Assembly (NCBI GenBank): GCA_958439725.1
Contig: CAUBWJ010000040.1
Location: 1-17,511 of the forward strand
DNA from: an uncultured Muribaculaceae bacterium
GTDB lineage: Bacteria > Bacteroidota > Bacteroidia > Bacteroidales > Muribaculaceae
Direction of reading: 5' to 3'
DNA: 17,511 nt
The notes beneath the pieces were generated by a model. That model was not told the DNA's origin. It worked only from the letters and a program-made list of their open reading frames with translations, and did no database searches. A program made the position numbers and the translations under genes. Of this stretch, positions 8,635 to 14,968 are shown in pieces. Positions within the stretch are counted from its first letter, which is position 1. Each line of letters begins with the position of its first letter.

Positions 8635-8690
8635 CAGAGCACCGAAGATGCGATACTTGTACAATCCACTGCGTAAGTTGTGGTCTCTGT
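8635..8690 (-). repeat. Two-hairpin repeat unit A1 (outermost left copy)
   Basis: Read on the minus strand, hairpin 1 is CCAC-(10 nt)-GTGG (8683-8666) with CTTACGCA in the loop. Then comes TTGTACAA and hairpin 2 GCATC-TTC-GGTGC (8651-8639), whose stem is kept by a wobble pair. It is the most diverged of the clear A copies. Confidence 0.8.
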
Positions 8691-8711
8691 CTCTGAGAGA
8701 GTCTCCCCACA

Positions 8712-8766
8712 GAGAGCACCGGAGGTGCGATATTTGTACAACCCACTGCGTAAGCTGTGGGACTCG
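8712..8766 (-). repeat. Two-hairpin repeat unit A2
   Basis: On the minus strand, hairpin 1 is CCCAC-(10 nt)-GTGGG (8761-8742) with AGCTTACGCA in the loop, and hairpin 2 is GCACC-TCC-GGTGC (8728-8716). Together with B1 it forms the left inverted repeat of the transposase element. Confidence 0.88.
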
Positions 8767-8775
8767 GAAGCGCTC

Positions 8776-8833
8776 CCCCCTCTGTGCGGCAAGCCTCGGA
8801 GAGCGCGCAGCCGCACAACGCGTAAGCATGGGC
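8776..8833 (-). repeat. Hairpin repeat unit B1 (left end, abutting the transposase stop)
   Basis: The main stem is TGTGCGGC (8783-8790) with GCCGCACA (8810-8817), 8 bp, with a small CTC-GGA-GAG hairpin inside. Outside it lies CTTACGCG (minus strand, 8827-8820), a variant of the motif found in the A loops. Confidence 0.82.
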
Positions 8834-9277
8834 TCACTTCAGGTCATCGGGATGAAACGTGAGCCCAAGATGCTGACACATCGTCTTTATCTCGCTCGCA
8901 AAAAAAGATATTCTGTGGTGCTCCGTCTGACTCCGGATATACTCAATGGTCTTATCCATCATACCGGGAGAAACAGTACACGCATAATAGCCGTTGCACC
9001 ATCCCTCAAACATAGTTGTGCGTCGGTCGTGTCTGAGCCATCTGCTTGAGTTGGCCTTCACCGAGGCCATGAAGTTACTCAGAGATATCGAGGGAGATAG
9101 GTCTATGAGCATGTGGAGATGGTCGGTAACACTGTTTATACATATCATTCGGCACCTGTTTTCTGTCACTATTGCGGTTATGATTCTGTGGAGGTCGAGG
9201 CGGTTCACATCATGGAGAGCCGGGAGACGGTCTCTGGTGGCGAAGACAATGTGGTAGAGGGCAAGTATTTTACTCAT
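8834..9277 (-). CDS. Y1/HUH transposase of the REP-associated (RAYT, IS200-like) type
   Basis: This is a single-strand DNA transposase-like protein of 147 residues. The N-terminal YHIVFATRDR is typical of the Y1_Tnp family. The HUH metal motif is HLH at 53-55 (TDHLHMLIDL), followed by SLSNFMASVKANSSRWL. The catalytic tyrosine is probably Tyr113 in IEYIRSQTEHHR, preceded by FEGWCNGYYACTVS; all are standard family landmarks. No key residue looks lost and there is no frameshift. The reading frame stays open upstream through the repeats to 9646, but the ATG at 9277 is chosen because homology begins there and the extension is just translated repeat. Single-copy RAYTs of this kind are known to sit among REP hairpins that they can cut and join; that role is inferred here from the surrounding units. 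It could instead be a plain IS200-like transposase. Confidence 0.88.
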   Translation of the reverse strand: MSKILALYHIVFATRDRLPALHDVNRLDLHRIITAIVTENRCRMICINSVTDHLHMLIDLSPSISLSNFMASVKANSSRWLRHDRRTTMFEGWCNGYYACTVSPGMMDKTIEYIRSQTEHHRISFFASEIKTMCQHLGLTFHPDDLK

Positions 9278-9322
9278 GAGGAGACTTTTCCCAAAGATAT
9301 GATAAATATTCCGGTTGGCAAA

Positions 9323-9380
9323 GGGCCCATGCTTACGCATTGTGCGTCGGCGCGCTCTCCGAGGCTTGCCGCACAGAGGG
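9323..9380 (+). repeat. Hairpin repeat unit B2 (right end)
   Basis: This is the inverted counterpart of B1. ATGC-TTAC-GCAT (9329-9340) forms a small hairpin containing CTTACGCA. TGTGCGTC (9341-9348) pairs with GCCGCACA (9368-9375) with one mismatch. Confidence 0.82.
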
Positions 9381-9390
9381 GAGAACGCTT

Positions 9391-9446
9391 CCGAGTCCCG
9401 CAGCTCACGCAGCGGGTTGTACAGATATCGCACCTCCGGTGCTCCG
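9391..9446 (+). repeat. Two-hairpin repeat unit A3
   Basis: Hairpin 1 is CCCGC (9397-9401) with GCGGG (9412-9416) around loop AGCTCACGCA. TTGTACAG follows, then hairpin 2 GCACC-TCC-GGTGC (9430-9442). Compared with A2 both sides of stem 1 have changed (A-T to G-C), keeping the pair. Confidence 0.88.
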
Positions 9447-9460
9447 TAGAGAGAGGACGC

Positions 9461-9517
9461 GCTCGGAGCCTGCCGTTTGCGCAGGGGGTATACAAGTGCC
9501 GCTCCTCCGGTGCTCCC
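9461..9517 (+). repeat. Two-hairpin repeat unit C1
   Basis: This is a second unit type with the same layout. Hairpin 1 is CCTGC (9469-9473) with GCAGG (9481-9485), loop CGTTTGC. Then comes GTATACAAG and hairpin 2 GCTCC-TCC-GGTGC (9501-9513), which has one T/T mismatch. Confidence 0.85.
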
Positions 9518-9532
9518 TGGGGAGAAGCGCGC

Positions 9533-9588
9533 TTGAGTCCCGCAACTTACGCAGTGGGTTGTACAGATATCGCACCTCCGGTGCTCCG
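9533..9588 (+). repeat. Two-hairpin repeat unit A4
   Basis: Hairpin 1 is CCCGC (9539-9543) with GTGGG (9554-9558), kept by a G-T wobble, loop AACTTACGCA. Hairpin 2 is GCACC-TCC-GGTGC (9572-9584). With C2 it repeats the A3+C1 pair at a 142-bp offset. Confidence 0.88.
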
Positions 9589-9604
9589 TAGAGAGAGGAC
9601 GCGC

Positions 9605-9660
9605 TCGGAGCCTGCCGTTTGCGCAGGGGGTATACAAGTGCCGCACCTCCGGTGCTCCGT
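9605..9660 (+). repeat. Two-hairpin repeat unit C2
   Basis: Hairpin 1 is CCTGC (9611-9615) with GCAGG (9623-9627), and hairpin 2 is GCACC-TCC-GGTGC (9643-9655). It is nearly identical to C1 but has an intact second stem. Confidence 0.87.
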
Positions 9661-9683
9661 GGGAAAGGGATGAACTCAGGAAA

Positions 9684-9727
9684 CCCCCAGGGGCTTAGAA
9701 AGGTACCTGTGGTGCTGTGTGGGGAAA
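9684..9727 (+). repeat. Decayed repeat remnant downstream of C2
   Basis: GTACC-TGT-GGTGC (9703-9715) followed by TGTGTGGGGAAAG aligns with the end of C2 (GCACC-TCC-GGTGC, then TCCGTGGGAAAGG). The stem survives with a wobble pair. The expected first hairpin is degraded. The rest of the gap to carB (9728-9805) shows nothing recognisable. Confidence 0.4.
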
Positions 9728-9805
9728 GCTGAGCCTTTGGTAGGGGCCAGGGATGGGAGCACGATTAAGAAAATTATATTTTTTCAATCTTTTTTCATTG
9801 GAGTG

Positions 9806-9838
9806 TTTGAGTGGATTGGGGGTAATTTCGTAATTTTG
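9806..9838 (+). promoter_or_regulatory. carB promoter
   Basis: TTTG at 9806-9809 and TAATTTTG at 9831-9838, with a 21-bp spacer, match the Bacteroidetes consensus. The start would be near 9845, about 40 nt before the carB ATG. The promoter lies clear of the repeat island. Confidence 0.68.
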
Positions 9839-9885
9839 CAAAACTTCTCTCCATACGGTTTCATTTATCCCAGTGAATTACAACG

Positions 9886-12800
9886 ATGAAAAAAGTTCTA
9901 CTACTCGGCTCAGGAGCTCTGAAAATAGGCCAGGCCGGCGAATTTGACTACTCCGGTTCCCAGGCGCTGAAGGCCTTGCGCGAAGAAGGCATTGAATCAG
10001 TACTGATTAACCCCAACATCGCTACAATCCAGACGTCGGAAGGCGTGGCCGACCGTGTCTATTTCCTCCCCATCACTCCCGAGTTTGTAGAGGAGGTGAT
10101 AAAGAAAGAGCGCCCCGACGGCATCCTGCTCTCGTTTGGCGGACAGACCGCCCTCAACTGCGGCACAAAACTTTATCTCGACGGCGTGCTCGAGAAATAC
10201 GGCGTGAAGGTGCTCGGCACATCGGTCGAGGCCATCATGATCACCGAGGACCGCGACCTATTTGTAAAGAAACTGAATGAAATCAATGTGAAGACCCCGG
10301 TGTCGCAGGCCGTGGAGAATCTCGACGACGCGCTTGCCGTCGCCCACCGCATCGGCTACCCCGTGATGGTGCGCTCGGGCTACGCCCTGGGCGGCCTCGG
10401 TTCCGGCATCTGCAACAACGACGAGGAGTTCGTGAAACACTGCGAGAGCGCCCTGGCCTATTCGCGCCAGATTCTCGTGGAGGAATCGCTCAAAGGCTGG
10501 AAAGAAATCGAGTTCGAGGTTATACGCGACTCGTCTGACCTCTGCTTCACCGTGGTTCCCATGGAGAACTTCGACCCGCTGGGCATCCACACCGGCGAGA
10601 GCATCGTGGTGGCCCCGATAGTCTCGCTCAGCCAGGAGCAGATAAAGATGCTTCAGGACATAGCCACCCGCGTGGTGCGCCACATAGGCATAGTGGGCGA
10701 ATGCAACATACAGTATGCCTTCAACGCCGAGACCAACGACTACCGCATAATCGAAATCAACGCCCGTCTCAGCCGCTCGTCGGCGCTGGCGTCGAAAGCC
10801 TCGGGCTATCCTCTGGCATTCGTGGCCGCGAAACTCGCCCTGGGCTACACGCTGTCGCAGATCGGCGAGCCCGGCACCCCCAACTCGGCGGCAAAAGCTC
10901 CCGACGTGGACTACATGATAGTGAAAATACCCCGCTGGGACCTCTCGAAATTCGTGGGCGTGGACCGCGAGATAGGATCGTCGATGAAATCGGTCGGCGA
11001 AATAATGTCGATAGGCAAATCCTTCGAGGAAATCATCCAGAAAGGCCTGCGCATGATAGGCCAGGGAATGCACGGATTCGTGGGCAACAACGACATCCGC
11101 TTCGACGACCTTGACCACGCGCTGACCCATCCCACCGACACCCGCATCTTCGCCATAGCGCAGGCCCTGCAGGAAGGCTACACGCCCGAGCGCGTTGCCG
11201 ACCTCACCAAAATCGACATCTGGTTCATAGAGCGTCTGGCCAACATTGTGAACTTCGCCAACAAGCTCCGCGCCCGCGGCGGAAGCGTGGAGACTCTCGA
11301 CCGCGAGACGCTCCTTGAGGCTAAGCGACTGGGCTTCTCCGACTTCCAGATTTCGCGACTGGTCGAAAACCCCACCGGCAACATGGAAGCCGACGTGCTC
11401 CGCGTGCGCGGCCGCCGCAAGGAACTCGGCGTGACCCCCTTCGTGCGCCGCATCAACACCGTGGCCTCCGAATATCCCGACCTCACCAACTATCTCTACG
11501 TGACCTACGGCGCCACCGAAAATGCCATCCCCTACGACTTCAATTCCCACAACAACATCATAGTGCTCGGCTCCGGCGCCTACCGCATAGGCAGCTCCGT
11601 GGAGTTTGACTGGTGCTCGGTCAACGCCGCCACCACCTGCCGCAAGCTCGGCTACAAGGCGGTGATGATCAACTACAATCCCGAGACCGTGTCGACTGAC
11701 TACGACATGTGCGACCGCCTCTATTTCGACGAGCTCAGCTTCGAGCGCGTGATGGACATCATTGACCTCGAGATGCCGCGCGGCGTGATTGTGAGCGTTG
11801 GCGGCCAGATACCCAACAACCTGGCCATGAAGCTCTATCGCCGCCATGTGCCGGTGCTCGGAACATCGCCTGTGTCGATTGACCGCGCCGAAAACCGCCA
11901 CAAATTCTCGGCCATGCTCGACCAGCTCGGCATCGACCAGCCCCGCTGGAAAGAGCTCACCACCGAGGACGAAATCCATGCCTTCGTGGCCGAGGTGGGC
12001 TTCCCGGTGCTCATCCGCCCCAGCTACGTGCTCTCGGGCGCTGCCATGAACGTGTGCTACGACTACGAGCAGATGCACCGATTCCTGAGCCAGGCCGCCA
12101 AAGTGTCGAAGGAATACCCCGTGGTGGTATCGGAATTCCTCCAGAACGCCAAGGAAATAGAATTCGACGCCGTGGCCCGCAACGGCAAAATCGTTGAATA
12201 TGCCATCTCTGAGCATGTGGAATATGCCGGCGTACACTCCGGCGACGCCACCCTGGTGTTCCCCGCACAGAAAATCTACATGGCCACCGCACGCCGCATC
12301 AAGCGCATCAGCGCCCGCATAGCCGAGGCCCTCAACATCTCCGGCCCATTCAACATCCAGTATCTGGCCAAGGACAACTACGTGAAGGTAATCGAATGCA
12401 ACCTGCGCGCATCGCGCTCCTTCCCCTTCGTGAGCAAGGTACTCAAGAAAAACTTCATCGAGACCGCCACACGCATCATGCTCGGCGAGAAGCCCGAAGT
12501 AGAGGACACCTCCACATTCGACATCGACTACATAGGCGTGAAAGCCTCGCAGTTCTCGTTTGCGCGCCTCCACAAGGCCGACCCGGTGCTTGGCGTGGAC
12601 ATGGCCTCCACCGGCGAGGTAGGATGCCTTGGACGCGATTTCGACGAGGCCCTGCTCAACGCCATGATATCCGTAGGCCACCACGTGCCGCAGAAAGCCA
12701 TTCTGGTAAGCTCCGGCGACGTCCGCGCCAAGGTTGACATGCTCGAGGCCTGCCGCCTGCTCGACTCAAAGGGCTACAAAATCTACGCCACCCCCGGCAC

Positions 12801-13089
12801 CTCGGCCTTCCTCGCCCAGAACGGCGTGAAGTCCACCCAGGTATCGTGGCCCGACGAGAAAGGCGAGTCGGTGCTCGACGTAATCGGCAACCACACCGTC
12901 GACCTCGTGATCAACATCCCCAAGAACCACACCAAGCGCGAGCTCACCAACGGCTACCGCATACGCCGCTGCGCCATCGACCACAACGTGCCTCTGCTCA
13001 CCAACGCACGTCTGGCCCTGGCCTACGTGAAAGCCTTCATTTCCCGCCCCGTCGAATCCATCGGCATCACCTCCTGGCAGGAATACTGA
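9886..13089 (+). CDS. carB: Carbamoyl-phosphate synthase large subunit, eukaryote (CAD/CPS I)-like
   Basis: This enzyme makes carbamoyl phosphate from bicarbonate, ATP and ammonia delivered by the small subunit, feeding pyrimidine and arginine synthesis. It has 1067 residues, the normal CarB length. The layout is two homologous ATP-grasp halves: residues 1 to about 540, opening LLGSGALKIGQAGEFDYSGS, then about 555-930, opening VLGSGAYRIGSSVEFDWCSV. A C-terminal regulatory MGS-like domain runs from about 940 (KAILVSSGDVRAKVDML, ending IPLLTN-like VPLLTNARLAL). Several segments (KVLGTSVEAIMITEDRDLF, SSMKSVGEIMSIGKSFEE, SRSFPFVSK, GVKASQFSFARL) are closer to animal CAD/CPS I than to E. coli CarB as I remember them. 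carA is not in the window. The gene has its own promoter and terminator. Confidence 0.95.
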   Translation: MKKVLLLGSGALKIGQAGEFDYSGSQALKALREEGIESVLINPNIATIQTSEGVADRVYFLPITPEFVEEVIKKERPDGILLSFGGQTALNCGTKLYLDGVLEKYGVKVLGTSVEAIMITEDRDLFVKKLNEINVKTPVSQAVENLDDALAVAHRIGYPVMVRSGYALGGLGSGICNNDEEFVKHCESALAYSRQILVEESLKGWKEIEFEVIRDSSDLCFTVVPMENFDPLGIHTGESIVVAPIVSLSQEQIKMLQDIATRVVRHIGIVGECNIQYAFNAETNDYRIIEINARLSRSSALASKASGYPLAFVAAKLALGYTLSQIGEPGTPNSAAKAPDVDYMIVKIPRWDLSKFVGVDREIGSSMKSVGEIMSIGKSFEEIIQKGLRMIGQGMHGFVGNNDIRFDDLDHALTHPTDTRIFAIAQALQEGYTPERVADLTKIDIWFIERLANIVNFANKLRARGGSVETLDRETLLEAKRLGFSDFQISRLVENPTGNMEADVLRVRGRRKELGVTPFVRRINTVASEYPDLTNYLYVTYGATENAIPYDFNSHNNIIVLGSGAYRIGSSVEFDWCSVNAATTCRKLGYKAVMINYNPETVSTDYDMCDRLYFDELSFERVMDIIDLEMPRGVIVSVGGQIPNNLAMKLYRRHVPVLGTSPVSIDRAENRHKFSAMLDQLGIDQPRWKELTTEDEIHAFVAEVGFPVLIRPSYVLSGAAMNVCYDYEQMHRFLSQAAKVSKEYPVVVSEFLQNAKEIEFDAVARNGKIVEYAISEHVEYAGVHSGDATLVFPAQKIYMATARRIKRISARIAEALNISGPFNIQYLAKDNYVKVIECNLRASRSFPFVSKVLKKNFIETATRIMLGEKPEVEDTSTFDIDYIGVKASQFSFARLHKADPVLGVDMASTGEVGCLGRDFDEALLNAMISVGHHVPQKAILVSSGDVRAKVDMLEACRLLDSKGYKIYATPGTSAFLAQNGVKSTQVSWPDEKGESVLDVIGNHTVDLVINIPKNHTKRELTNGYRIRRCAIDHNVPLLTNARLALAYVKAFISRPVESIGITSWQEY

Positions 13090-13119
13090 TAACACAAAAA
13101 TAACAAAAGCTTATCCCAT

Positions 13120-13153
13120 TGGAGCGCCGGAGATTCCGGCGCTCCATTTTTTT
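13120..13153 (+). terminator. Rho-independent terminator after carB
   Basis: A perfect 11-bp stem, TGGAGCGCCGG (13120-13130) with CCGGCGCTCCA (13136-13146), has a 5-nt loop and is followed by seven T (13147-13153). Confidence 0.95.
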
Positions 13154-13159
13154 GGCGGC

Positions 13160-13186
13160 TTTATAAGATTTATAAGATTTATAAGT
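13160..13186 (+). repeat. Three tandem 9-bp repeats
   Basis: TTTATAAGA occurs twice, followed by TTTATAAGT, with no gaps, just behind the carB terminator in an AT-rich pocket. No function is evident. It could bend DNA or bind a protein upstream of the dipeptidase promoter, or be a neutral slippage repeat. Confidence 0.8.
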
Positions 13187-13220
13187 CATATAAAATAGCG
13201 GGCGTATCGGATTTTTTGAG

Positions 13221-13228
13221 TAGCTTTG
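13221..13228 (+). promoter_or_regulatory. Possible dipeptidase promoter, -7 element
   Basis: TAGCTTTG fits TAnnTTTG, but no TTG/TTTG is found 19-21 bp upstream. The start would be near 13235, giving a leader of about 47 nt. Confidence 0.35.
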
Positions 13229-13281
13229 AGGGCGGGCAGACACCGGCGGTGCCTGCCGGATAATAAACTGGTTATTAAGCT

Positions 13282-14898
13282 ATGATTATGAGAGCTATTG
13301 TTTCTGTGGCGATGGCCGCGCTTGCCGGCGTGGCCACGTGGATTCCCGCAGAGGCGCGGACAGCCGCGCCCGATGCGTGCACAAGCATAATGGTTGGCCG
13401 CAAGGCGTCGGCCGACGGATCAGTGATGACTTCGCACACATGCGATTCATGGTACCGCACCTGGATGCAGCAGGTGCCGGCGGCCGACTATCCCCGCGAC
13501 ACGGTGATGAGCGTGTACCGCGGACGCATGCACACGGAGTATCCCGCGAGCATGGACGGTGTGACCAAAGCGGGCGAGATTCCGCAGGCACGGCACACTT
13601 TCGGCTTCCTCGACACGGCCTATCCCTGCCTGAACGAGCGCCAGCTTGCCATGGGAGAGACCACCTACGGCGGCCGCGACACCCTGTGCAACGACAAGGG
13701 AATGTTTATGATCGAGGAGCTGCAGCGAGTGGCCCTGCAGCGTTGCACCACCGCCCGCGAGGCCATAAAGCTCATGGGACGCCTGATAAAGGAATACGGC
13801 TACGGCGACTCGGGCGAATGCCTCACCATAGCCGACCCGAAGGAAGTGTGGATTTTCGAAGTGCAGGGCCAGGGCCCCGACTCGATAGGTGGAGTATGGG
13901 CCGCGCAGCGCATCCCCGACGACCACATAGCCGTATCGGCCAATATAAGCCGCATAGGGCGCATCAACACCGCCGACACGACTAATTACCTCGCCTCGGC
14001 CAACGTGAAGAAAATAGCCCTGGATCTGGGCCTCTGGGACGGCAAGGAGGAATTCTCGTTCTGGAAAGCCTACAGCGGCGGCAATTATTTCAACCAGCCC
14101 AAGAACTACAGCGTGCGCGAACTCTACATCATGCAGCAGCTTGCCCCGGAGGCGGGATTCACCGATTCGATAACGGAGCTGCCCGTGAGCGTCAGGCCCT
14201 CGAAGACAGTGAGCGTGGCCGATGTGGCGCGTCTGCTGGGGTCGTATTACGAAGGCACTCCCCTCAACCTCAGCGGGCGCCTCAAGGTGAAAAACAAGGC
14301 CAAAAAGCCCGACTCGGCCGCCGATGTGCCCGACTCCATAGTGAGCCCGCGCGCCAACCCCTGGATGCGCCCCGACGAGATAGCTCTCTACGAGGCGCTG
14401 GGCGACTCGGCCATGCACAATATCCGCACCGTGAGCGTGTCGTGGTGTGCCTACTCCACCATCATCCAGTGCCGCTCGTGGCTTCCCGACGCCGTGGGAG
14501 GCGTGGCGTGGATAGCTCTCGACAACCCCGGCCAGTCGCCGCGGTTCCCCATATTCGCCGGAAACACATCGCTGCCCGACATGCTGGGCGTGTGCGGACA
14601 GCACCGCCGCCGCCCGGATGCCGCGCTGTGGCATTTCCGCGAGCCCAACCGCCTGGCCACCGTGCGCTGGGGCAACAGCCGCAAGCTTCTCGAACCCGCC
14701 CGCGACTATTTCCTTGACAAAGGCGCGCGCGAACTCCCCATGGTGGAGAAAAGCTATACCGAAATGGTGAAGAGCGGCAAGACCGACGAGGCTGCCGCCA
14801 TGCTCGACGGCTACACGCGCGACTTCTTCGGCGCCACCCTGCTGACATGGGACCAGCTGGCCGCCGCCCTGTGGCGCGCCAACGCCAACGGCTTCTGA
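13282..14898 (+). CDS. Secreted family C69 dipeptidase (PepD-like, Ntn hydrolase)
   Basis: This is a peptidase of the U34/C69 group, which cleaves dipeptides using an N-terminal cysteine exposed by processing. The 538-residue product starts with a signal peptide (about 1-26, ending PAEA) and is probably periplasmic. The probable nucleophile is Cys33 in DACTSIMVGRKAS; ADGSVMTSHTCD follows, the usual opening of the family. Other family-like segments are MGETTYGG, DKGMFMIEEL, LIKEYGYGDSGECLTIADP, VWIFEVQGQGP and, towards the end, SWCAYSTIIQ with FPIFAGNTSLPDML. Length is normal for Bacteroidetes members. An in-frame ATG two codons on (13288) is an equally plausible start. It stands alone between the carB terminator and xylB, so context gives no substrate. 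I am confident of the family, less of the exact peptide preference. Confidence 0.9.
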   Translation: MIMRAIVSVAMAALAGVATWIPAEARTAAPDACTSIMVGRKASADGSVMTSHTCDSWYRTWMQQVPAADYPRDTVMSVYRGRMHTEYPASMDGVTKAGEIPQARHTFGFLDTAYPCLNERQLAMGETTYGGRDTLCNDKGMFMIEELQRVALQRCTTAREAIKLMGRLIKEYGYGDSGECLTIADPKEVWIFEVQGQGPDSIGGVWAAQRIPDDHIAVSANISRIGRINTADTTNYLASANVKKIALDLGLWDGKEEFSFWKAYSGGNYFNQPKNYSVRELYIMQQLAPEAGFTDSITELPVSVRPSKTVSVADVARLLGSYYEGTPLNLSGRLKVKNKAKKPDSAADVPDSIVSPRANPWMRPDEIALYEALGDSAMHNIRTVSVSWCAYSTIIQCRSWLPDAVGGVAWIALDNPGQSPRFPIFAGNTSLPDMLGVCGQHRRRPDAALWHFREPNRLATVRWGNSRKLLEPARDYFLDKGARELPMVEKSYTEMVKSGKTDEAAAMLDGYTRDFFGATLLTWDQLAAALWRANANGF

Positions 14899-14902
14899 TT
14901 TT

Positions 14903-14925
14903 CCGGGCCGGAGTTCCGGCTTATT
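14903..14925 (+). terminator. Weak hairpin after the dipeptidase gene
   Basis: CCGG-AGTT-CCGG, extending to GCCGGA/TCCGGC, lies just after the stop codon but is followed by only a poor T tract. It may be a weak terminator. Confidence 0.3.
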
Positions 14926-14938
14926 GAAAATTAGTGCG

Positions 14939-14946
14939 TATATTTG
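14939..14946 (+). promoter_or_regulatory. xylB promoter, -7 element
   Basis: TATATTTG matches TAnnTTTG. The -33 half is poor (TTCC at 14914-14917, 21-bp spacer). The start would be near 14952, leaving only about 17 nt before the ATG at 14969. The position rules against the upstream TTG start at 14924. Confidence 0.5.
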
Positions 14947-14968
14947 CATTTCACCAAACCTCTATACC

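Larger units (their letters stand above)
8712..9446 (-). mobile_element. RAYT element: Y1 transposase gene bounded by ~122-bp imperfect inverted repeats
   Basis: The transposase gene (8834-9277) lies between two inverted copies of the same composite repeat: A2+B1 at 8712-8833 and B2+A3 at 9323-9446. By eye about nine in ten positions match, and almost all differences are substitutions. The left repeat ends at the transposase stop codon; the right begins 45 nt upstream of its start. IS200/IS605 elements and RAYTs typically have hairpin-bearing ends rather than simple inverted repeats. The paired composite hairpins here therefore resemble a REP/BIME-flanked RAYT more than a classical insertion sequence. 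No target duplication is expected for this mechanism and none was seen. Present-day mobility is unknown. Confidence 0.75.

Noticed and set aside
8562..8837. Small reading frames in several frames and both strands over the repeats
   Set aside because: They are GC-rich repeat sequence free of stops. The products repeat one another and show no domain.
9278..9646. A longer transposase start that reads through the repeats (270 aa)
   Set aside because: The extra 123 residues are translated repeat units, with the same segment appearing twice. Family resemblance begins at the ATG at 9277.
8635..9660. Possible CRISPR array from the repeated units
   Set aside because: Units occur in both orientations, are of several types, have irregular spacing and contain internal hairpins. 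There are no uniform spacers and no cas genes.
10258..12684. 808-residue open frame on the minus strand inside carB
   Set aside because: It is a shadow of the high-GC carB frame. The composition is rich in His, Val and Gly as expected for antisense translation, and the plus-strand gene is unmistakable. The same applies to the 500-residue antisense frame inside the dipeptidase gene.
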